Positions 58,546-64,000 of a DNA stretch of 64,000 bases are shown here, piece by piece (position 1 is the stretch's first letter; each line of letters begins with the position of its first letter). Made by a program: the position numbers and the translations under genes. The notes under the pieces were generated by a model. It saw nothing but the letters and a program-made list of their open reading frames with translations. It was not told the origin of the DNA and did no database searches. This stretch comes from Bradyrhizobium sp. AZCC 1721 (lineage in GTDB: Bacteria > Pseudomonadota > Alphaproteobacteria > Rhizobiales > Xanthobacteraceae): contig NZ_JAZHSB010000001.1 of NCBI RefSeq assembly GCF_036924715.1, forward strand, positions 4,827,001 through 4,891,000, in the 5' to 3' direction.

Positions 58546-58756
58546 AATTTCTCCTGTCGGGTCGTCCTGTCGCAGTCTGCATCATTCCGGGCTGGTGTTC
58601 CGCACGCTCCGGAATGACGGTAGCAACGGCCGTCCGCCATTCTGGCCCGCTTCTGTCCGGGAACTACTAGGCGGAATACCTCAATACCGGGTTATCGGAA
58701 TCCGGCAAAAATCGGAGGGTCGATGTTAAATTCCGGCGCCAGTGGAACCGCGTCAC

Positions 58757-58987
58757 CTAATCGGCGCTGGCAAGCCGGCGCATGGTGAATTCGATGTCGC
58801 CACTGGGCAGCTCGCGCCAGCTTTCGACCGAGCTCATATAGGCCGCCTTGGGATAGCGGTTGAGGAAGTCGCGCGCCCTCGCCCTCGCCTCGTCACGCGG
58901 CAGCGTAAACGTCTCGCGCAGGTAGCCGTCGCCCAGCTTGCGCCGGCCGGCCATCCGGCTCGCGAGATCGCGCGGACGAAAGACCAT
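58757..58987 (-). CDS. Conserved hypothetical protein, 76 aa
   Basis: From ATG 58987 the protein reads MVFRPRDLASRMAGRRKLGD, then GYLRETFTLPRDEARARARD and FLNRYPKAAYMSSVESWREL, ending in RRLASAD. It is basic, soluble and probably helical with a short sheet. The RARDFLNRYPKAAY segment is protein-like and looks conserved. Function unknown; the upstream open frame is out of character (Pro/Arg-rich) and excluded. Confidence 0.65.
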   Translation of the reverse strand: MVFRPRDLASRMAGRRKLGDGYLRETFTLPRDEARARARDFLNRYPKAAYMSSVESWRELPSGDIEFTMRRLASAD

Positions 58988-59069
58988 GTCGTAACTCCAG
59001 ACACGATAACGACAGGTCAAATATAGGGGTAGCGGCGAGCGAATCCTACCCGCCGCTTTGGCGGGGAAG

Positions 59070-59345
59070 CTACTGACTGCTGCTGCCGGTCTTGTTCTTC
59101 TTGGCGGGCGCCGCGGCCTTGGGCGTCTCGGTGCTGCGCACCGTGCCCCAGGGGTCGGAAGAGGTCTTGGCATCGGGAATCTTCCGCAAGGAATCCTTGT
59201 AAGCCTTCTCCTTGATCGCGTCCTGCTCCCTTTCCTCCGGCGATTTAGACTGGAGTTCCGGCATCAGGTTGATATTGGGAGTCATCTGTGCGTGGGCCGG
59301 CACCATCAACAACACCACCATTACGGCCGCGCTCAGCATTCTCAT
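59070..59345 (-). CDS. Exported hypothetical protein, 91 aa
   Basis: ATG 59345 starts a 91-residue protein with a signal peptide (MRMLSAAVMVVLLMVPAHAQ). The mature part is polar and charged (ELQSKSPEEREQDAIKEKAY, then KDSLRKIPDAKTSSDPWGTV), ending in a Lys/Ala/Ser-rich tail. The pattern DPWGTVR is common in small rhizobial periplasmic proteins. No function known. A GGAGAGCG ribosome site precedes the start. Confidence 0.75.
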   Translation of the reverse strand: MRMLSAAVMVVLLMVPAHAQMTPNINLMPELQSKSPEEREQDAIKEKAYKDSLRKIPDAKTSSDPWGTVRSTETPKAAAPAKKNKTGSSSQ

Positions 59346-59578
59346 GACGCTCTCCTTTGCGATGCTTTCAGCGGTTTCGGCAAAGATACCACCGACGTAA
59401 CCGCCAAGCCAAGCACGCGCGGACAAGCCTTTGGTTCGACGCCTGCAGGGTTTCAGGCGCTTGCGTCCAATCGCTTTGCCGATCGCGCCGGACTGTGGCA
59501 GCCCACGCCGCTGTTCCCTTCGCCGCAATGACCACTACAATGCGCCGACAACAAGATCGGACGAGGAAACGGACGTTC

Positions 59579-60040
59579 ATGCAACAACAGCCACAAGCGG
59601 GCGAATTCGGCATCGCGGAAGCAACGCGCGTGCTCGGCGAGGTCTTTGCGCCATGGGTGATGGATCTCAACCTGTCGATCGAGCGCTTTGACTCTGCTCC
59701 GCCCGGCGATGCCGCCGACTGGCAGCCGGGCGCGATCCTGCGCCTGCCGTTCTCGGAGCGGCTGTGCCGCAATGGCGGCACGGTCTCGGGCCAGGCGCTG
59801 ATGGCATTCGCCGATACCGCGATGGTGATCGCCAACCTCGCCGCCAACCGCGGCTACCGCGCGATGACAACGGTCGACCAGACCACGCATTTCATGCGCG
59901 CGGTCTCTGCCTCCGACGTGTTGGCCGATGCGCGCGTGGTCCGCCTCGGGCGCACCATGAGCTTCGGCCGGGTCACGCTGCTTTCTGCGACCGATAACAA
60001 GCCGGTGGCGATGGTCTCGAGCGCGTTCGCGTTGCTTTAG
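59579..60040 (+). CDS. Hotdog-fold thioesterase (PaaI/DUF4442-like)
   Basis: The 153-residue protein has the hotdog thioesterase pattern: GGTVSGQALMAFADTAMVIA followed by TVDQTTHFMRAVSASDVLAD and GRTMSFGRVTLLS. It is related to but distinct from the thioesterase at 14195. The start ATG 59579 is preferred; the frame extends upstream through unconserved sequence. The gene ends 190 bases before the IS110 transposase; its stop is followed by AAAATTGTAGGAAATTGTAG, a small direct repeat. Confidence 0.78.
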   Translation: MQQQPQAGEFGIAEATRVLGEVFAPWVMDLNLSIERFDSAPPGDAADWQPGAILRLPFSERLCRNGGTVSGQALMAFADTAMVIANLAANRGYRAMTTVDQTTHFMRAVSASDVLADARVVRLGRTMSFGRVTLLSATDNKPVAMVSSAFALL

Positions 60041-60230
60041 AAAATTGTAGGAAATTGTAGATGGGGTAACGGGCCCCGGTCCGCCTTCCAGGCAAGCCGC
60101 GCTTGCTACGGCGCTGTTGGGTAGCGCGCTTCGCGCGGCGTGCCTGGAAGGCGGGCGGTCGTCCCTGACATTGATGGTGTTACGGAGTCAGAGGGATGAG
60201 CCTCGCTCCAAGCATCAGGGAGAGACGATC
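60041..60230 (+). ncRNA. Structured non-coding 5' flank of the IS110 element, possible bridge RNA region
   Basis: The 190 bases before the transposase carry a long stem: CCGCCTTCCAGGCA (60081-60094) pairs with TGCCTGGAAGGCGG (60141-60154), and smaller hairpins such as GCGCGCTTCGCGC lie between. IS110-group elements are known to transcribe a bridge RNA from a non-coding end that pairs with target and donor DNA. Position and structure fit that, but no loop-target pairing could be verified here. It could also be an unrelated palindromic repeat. Confidence 0.4.
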
Positions 60231-61259
60231 ATGGAGTATTATGCAGGAATCGACGCGTCATTGGAATGCTCGAGCGTGTGCGTTGTCGACGCTAGTGGCA
60301 AGATCGTGCGCGAGGCCAAAGTGGCGAGCGAGCCGCAAACCCTGATCGCCTGGTTCGGTTCGCTGGGCTTCGGCCTGGAACGGATCGGCCTGGAGGCCGG
60401 ACCCTTGTCGCAATGGCTGTTTGCAGCAATGAAGGCAGCCGGCCTTGCCGTGGAACTGCTGGAGACGCGGCACGTGCGGAAGGCGTTCGAGGCGATGCCG
60501 GTCAAGTCGGACCGCAACGATGCCCGCGGCATCGCGCAACTGATGCGGCTGGGCTGGTTCCGGCCGGTGCATTGCAAATCGATGAGTGCGCAAGAGACTC
60601 GATCGTTGCTGACGGCACGCAAGCTGGTGCAATTGAAGCTTCTCGACGTAGAGAACAGTCTGCGCGGGATCCTGCGCGGTTTTGGCTTAAAGGTTGGCAA
60701 AACGAGCAGGCAGGGGTTCGCGGGACGGATCGAGGAACTCGTGGCGGGCCACCCGCACCTGCAGATGATCGCCAAGGCGCTGCTCGCGGTTCGAGCGGTG
60801 CTGCGGACCGAGTTCGCAACTTTCGAGAAGCAGGCCCGCAGGATGGCGCGATCCGACAAACAGGCGCGGCTGCTGACGTCAGTCCCGGCGGTCGGCCCCA
60901 TCGTGGCGCTGACCTATGCCAGCGCGATCGACGATCCAACCCGATTCAAATCGTCAAAGCAGACAGGAGCCCATTTCGGGCTAACTCCCAAGAAGCATCA
61001 ATCCGGCGAGACCGATTACACCGGCCGGATCAGCAAGCTCGGTGACGCCTCGGTGCGCACGGCGCTCTACGAGGCCGCCCACGTCATGCTGACCAATTCG
61101 GTCAAAGGCTGTTCGCAACTAAAGAGCTGGGCCATGCGGATCAAAAATCGTGCCGGCATGAGCAAAGCCAAGGTGGCGCTGGCGCGCCGGCTCGCGGTGA
61201 TCATGCATCGCATGCTCGCCGACGGAACCCCTTTTAACGCCGCTGCTGCGGCAGCCTGA
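60231..61259 (+). CDS. IS110 family transposase (DEDD recombinase)
   Basis: The 342-residue protein has the IS110 layout. The N-terminal RuvC-like domain starts MEYYAGIDASLECSSVCVVD with the first Asp; ERIGLEAGPLS has the Glu and MPVKSDRNDARGIAQLM the Asp pair. The C-terminal Tnp_20 domain reads LLTSVPAVGPIVALTYASAI and TGRISKLGDASVRTALYEAA, with the catalytic serine in GRISK. The gene appears intact, with a GGAGAGACGATC ribosome site. It is probably an active or recently active element. Confidence 0.93.
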   Translation: MEYYAGIDASLECSSVCVVDASGKIVREAKVASEPQTLIAWFGSLGFGLERIGLEAGPLSQWLFAAMKAAGLAVELLETRHVRKAFEAMPVKSDRNDARGIAQLMRLGWFRPVHCKSMSAQETRSLLTARKLVQLKLLDVENSLRGILRGFGLKVGKTSRQGFAGRIEELVAGHPHLQMIAKALLAVRAVLRTEFATFEKQARRMARSDKQARLLTSVPAVGPIVALTYASAIDDPTRFKSSKQTGAHFGLTPKKHQSGETDYTGRISKLGDASVRTALYEAAHVMLTNSVKGCSQLKSWAMRIKNRAGMSKAKVALARRLAVIMHRMLADGTPFNAAAAAA

Positions 61260-61698
61260 CAGGAGAGACGCAACAGTTTTCGGGCGGGTCACGACACCAG
61301 GCCTTCTCGAAGCGAAGTCCCTTCGCCGGGACGATGGATCAGGTCAGGCCGTTGCCCACCAGGTCGCCCTCGTGAGCACGCCCAATGTAGATTGGCCGAC
61401 CTATCCTCTTCCAACCCCATCAGGTGGCGGCCCCGCGCCGACCCCGTACAGAAGCGAGACCCCGGCGAGCGGACAACGCAAAGGGATTGACTAATCGAGG
61501 CCCGTTACAGAAGGGTGGGCAAAGGCGCCCTTGCGCCGTGCCGACCATCAAGCACCCGGTCTTCCCTGCGCCCTCTGATTGGAGAGGGCCAAACGAAGAT
61601 GCAAAGCTCGGGCGGAACGCGCCGCGAGAACGCGAAATTATATCCACCGTCATTGCGAGCGAGTTGTTTGACGGTCGAATCCAAAATCCATCCTCACG
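61260..61698. other. IS110 3' flank and repeat debris
   Basis: No gene is evident. The right end of the IS110 element should lie in the first 100-250 bases, but I cannot place it: these elements have weak or no terminal repeats. GGTGGGCAAAGGCGCCCTTG at 61513-61546 is a family E palindrome; ACCGTCATTGCGAGCGAGTT near 61650 is one end of a family B repeat. The region is a patchwork of repeat fragments. Confidence 0.5.
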
Positions 61699-61715
61699 TC
61701 GTCCCTGCGAACGCA

Positions 61716-63079
61716 CTAGGGCATGCACACATTTCTGAGGCTCCATCCGGCGTGGAAGTATTCCAGGCCGTGTTTGAAGGTAATTGGACCGGGCGGTTTG
61801 GATGACGGGTAGCCGTCCCAGCCGCCGAGCCGACCGATGATCCAGGCAGCCCAGGCAAGGCTATCGGATGGATGCGGGTTGCTCAGGCGTATGGTTTTGG
61901 CCTCAAGCTGTGCGTTAAGGGCAGTGAGCGCCGCAACTTCATCGGCATTGAAGGCGAGGCTGGCGGGTTGCTTGCCGCGGCCATCGCGCGCGTGCAAGAG
62001 TTGGACGGTGATGACCGCCGCCTTGGCGGCGATGGCGACCAGCTTGAGGAGACGCTCGGCTGAGCCGATCTGACTGTCTTCGAGTTTGAAGCCTTGCGTC
62101 TTGAGGACGCGGAAGAACTGTTCGATCAGCCAGCGCCGCTTGTACCATTCGACGATGCGCCAGGCCTCTTCTTTGCTGGTTACCGGGTGGGTGGTGAGAA
62201 GCCGCCAATGAAGGGGCTCGACGCCAGCTTCGGGATTGGGTTCACGGACGTCGACCACATATAGCGGCAAGCTCTTAGGCAGATGGCGCAGGAACTTGGT
62301 CTGCGGTCGAGCCAGTTCGATCACACCAAAGCGCAGTTCGAGATTTGCGACACGCTCCGGCCGTTGCACTCGCGCGGGCAGCCAGACGGCACGCCGGTCT
62401 GTCACAGCTATGCGCTCAATGGCTGCGTACAAACTGGTGTCGTCCGCGAGCTTGCGATCATGCATGCTGCGGACGATCACATGGAAGTGTTCCTCAGCCG
62501 CGCTCGCATAAAGCGCGAAGATGTCGCTCTCGCGATCGCCAATCACGGTGACCATGGCAGCGCCGGCCAGCAACGGCTTGGCTGCAAGGGCGGTGCTGAT
62601 CCAGCGCTGCGATTCCTTGTCCGACAAGTCGCGCCGGTCGTGTGAGACGGTGCGGCGGCCCTTGCGCGTCCACGCCTGGCCGCTCAACAGGCCAAGGCAG
62701 GTGCCGTCGTCGGCATCCACTGCCAGCAGGGGATGGAGTAGCACGCCGTGGACGTTGCCCTTGGCGGTCTCTCCGAGACCGCGGCGGCGCCGCGCCGTGG
62801 GATGGAAGTTGATCTCGCTGGTGTCCTGGATCGCCAATACGTGGCGGCCTTCGACCGCTGCGACTGTGCTTTCACCCCAGCTTTCGATGATCTGCTCCGT
62901 TGTCACCTTGGGATTGCGCAGGAAGCGGTTGAACCGCACCTCGAGCGCCCGATCGCCCTTCGAAAGTCGCCGCAAACACACATCTTTGCCCGCGACCATG
63001 CATTCGAGCAGCGCCGCCCCCCTTTATCAAGGCGGAGATCCCCGAACCGACCCAGCGTCCAATTAATCTGTGACAACAT
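61716..63079 (-). pseudogene. IS4-family transposase with a one-base frameshift
   Basis: The gene should start at ATG 63079 (MLSQINWTLGRFGDLRLDKG) and run to 61716, about 454 residues. After LDKGG the frame is lost: six Gs (63017-63022, C on the plus strand) where seven would join AALLECMVAGKDVC in frame. The remaining 427-residue frame from 62999 holds the DDE core: AIQDTSEINF, VIGDRESDIFALY and the EWYKRRWLIEQFFRVLKTQG region of Tn5/IS4 enzymes. Either the enzyme is inactive, or slippage at the G tract restores it, or the base is a sequencing error. Confidence 0.88.
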
Positions 63080-63201
63080 GCCGACACCTCTGCCAAAGCC
63101 GAAGTGCCGAAATAGGAATCACACGACTTCCCGATTCTGGAATCCTTGCAGCAGGCCTGAGTCAATCCGCCGCACCTGAACTAGATGTGTGCATGCCCTA
63201 G
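61716..63201 (-). mobile_element. IS4-family insertion sequence, 1486 bp
   Basis: The element is bounded by 17-base inverted repeats: CTAGGGCATGCACACAT at 61716-61732 and its complement at 63185-63201. A 10-base direct duplication, TGCGAACGCA, flanks it. It carries a single transposase gene reading leftwards; the transposase stop codon TAG is part of the left inverted repeat. It is inserted in the loop of a family C palindromic repeat. The clean duplication indicates a recent insertion. Confidence 0.93.
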
Positions 63202-63211
63202 TGCGAACGCA

Positions 63212-63329
63212 GGGACCCATAGCCACCGGCCGAAGTTGTTTTGTGAGGTCGTAGTTAGCTTGTCGTTTCTAACAAGAACTGCCGCGGAGTATGGGTCCCT
63301 GCGTTCGCAGATGGAGTTGTTGCGGAAAT
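63212..63329. repeat. Remainder of the family C palindromic repeat split by the IS element
   Basis: GGGACCCATAGCC (from 63212) and the right arm GAGTATGGGTCCCTGCGTTC ending near 63310 are the two flanks of a repeat whose left hairpin the IS4 element entered. The spacer GTCGTAGTTAGCTTGTCGTT is typical of this family. It lies just downstream of the PQQ dehydrogenase stop codon. Confidence 0.85.
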
Positions 63330-64000
63330 CTACACCTTGACCACCCTGCTCCGCCGCCAGCGCCAAAGCACGATCGCCATCACCACGATCGCCAACCCGA
63401 CCGCAATCGCCCCGCTCATAAATCGCCCACCGGGCCGGTCGATGGTGCGCGACCACAGCGAGGACGCCTCGCCCGGCCGCGCCAGGCGGAACGCCACCAC
63501 GCTGTCGCCGATCGTGGTGCCGGACTCGGAATGACCGCCGGCGCCGATCGCGACATATTGCTCGCCCTTCCACATGTAGGTCATGGGATTGGCGACGCCC
63601 GGCACCGGCAACCGGCCCTGCCACAGCTCCCGCCCCGATCGGGCGTCGAAGGCGCGCAAATAAGCATCCATCGCGCCGGTGAAGACGAGGCCGCCGGCGG
63701 TGATCGCGACGCCGCTGACGAGCGGCGTGCCGAAGGGAAAAGCGATGCCGAGCGGCGCACGATCTTCCGTAGTGCCTACCCTCGATCGCCAGAGAATCTT
63801 GCCGGCCTTCAGATCGACCGCGACCATCTCGCCCCAGGGCGGCTTGTTGCACAACAGCCCGAGCGGCGACAGTGCAACCGCCCGCGTCATCGCAAACGGC
63901 GTGCCCTGTTGCCGTCCGAAGTCGTGACCGGGCGGCGGCTTGAAGCCATCGGCCATAGCGGCACGTGGAAGCAATTTGATAATGTGAATCGCCCGCGTCG
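63330..64000 (-). CDS. Membrane-bound PQQ-dependent dehydrogenase (glucose/quinate type), C-terminal part
   Basis: The frame is open to the window edge, so the gene starts outside. It encodes the last 223 residues of a PQQ-dependent glucose/quinate/shikimate-type dehydrogenase, which oxidises its substrate in the periplasm and passes electrons to ubiquinone. GMVAVDLKAGKI-type repeats (EMVAVDLKAGKILWRSRVGT, VSGVAITAGGLVFTGAMDAY) are beta-propeller blades, and GDSVVAFRLA closes the propeller. A C-terminal membrane helix (GAIAVGLAIVVMAIVLWRWR) follows, which is unusual because most members anchor by the N-terminus. Confidence 0.88.
   Translation of the reverse strand, partial: TRAIHIIKLLPRAAMADGFKPPPGHDFGRQQGTPFAMTRAVALSPLGLLCNKPPWGEMVAVDLKAGKILWRSRVGTTEDRAPLGIAFPFGTPLVSGVAITAGGLVFTGAMDAYLRAFDARSGRELWQGRLPVPGVANPMTYMWKGEQYVAIGAGGHSESGTTIGDSVVAFRLARPGEASSLWSRTIDRPGGRFMSGAIAVGLAIVVMAIVLWRWRRSRVVKV

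Larger units (their letters stand above)
61706..63211. repeat. 10-bp target-site duplication flanking the IS4 element
   Basis: TGCGAACGCA occurs directly on both sides of the element, at 61706-61715 and 63202-63211. Joining the flanks through one copy restores CCCTGCGAACGCAGGG, the stem-loop of a family C palindromic repeat like that at 25069-25186. The other arm of that repeat is at 63289-63310. Because the target is itself palindromic, the exact edge of the element could be shifted by up to four bases. Confidence 0.9.

Overview
The window reads as a chromosomal segment of a high-GC alphaproteobacterium, most likely Bradyrhizobium or a close relative. Pointers are the gene content (DUF1476 ATPase-inhibitor zeta subunit, DUF1328, DUF6894, purC-purS-purQ-purL, recA near alaS, a gcv operon behind a tandem glycine riboswitch), a GTTC-N7-GTTC SOS box at recA, and many short palindromic intergenic repeats. 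This assignment is by recognition, not by a search.

Layout. 0-11.7 kb: the end of a GH1 glycosidase, two tandem secreted serine hydrolases, a macro-domain gene coupled to monothiol glutaredoxin, egtB-egtD for ergothioneine, LtrA, BolA, DUF427, DUF1328 and an acyltransferase. 11.8-20.7 kb: purine genes purL, purQ, purS and purC on the minus strand, interleaved with a thioesterase, an EamA transporter, a tricarboxylate-binding protein and a CorA transporter. 20.7-28.7 kb: a LysR/PEP-mutase-family pair, then a cyanate locus (binding protein, permease, ATPase, cyanase) transcribed from a clear sigma-54 promoter and facing a PAS-AAA+-Fis activator across a 167-bp intergene with three tandem palindromic sites. 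29-37.8 kb: a globin, an OsmC/acyl-CoA-dehydrogenase-like/sulfurtransferase operon facing a TetR regulator, a DUF1326-DUF2182 pair, and TrmJ fused to a DUF559 nuclease-like domain. 38-42 kb: icd and small envelope proteins.

42.2-46.6 kb is the most unusual stretch. About 3.8 kb of visibly lower-GC DNA lies between two direct repeats that look identical over 304 bp, each the 3' end of alaS. It carries a five-gene, same-strand cluster: darT, darG, a SocA/Panacea antitoxin, a SocB-like partner and a small secreted protein. No integrase or transposase is visible in it. It looks like a two-toxin (ADP-ribosylation of DNA; probable sliding-clamp inhibition) genomic island that leaves alaS intact.

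46.3-55.3 kb is housekeeping: alaS, the glycine riboswitch with gcvT-gcvH-gcvP, and recA. 55.3-60 kb holds mostly very small genes of unknown function plus PilZ, DUF6894 and a thioesterase. 60-63.2 kb carries two insertion sequences: an IS110-family element with a structured non-coding 5' flank that could hold a bridge RNA, and an IS4-family element with a 10-bp target duplication inserted into the loop of a palindromic repeat, its transposase broken by one missing base in a G tract. The window closes inside a membrane-bound PQQ-dependent dehydrogenase. Both terminal genes are cut by the window edges.
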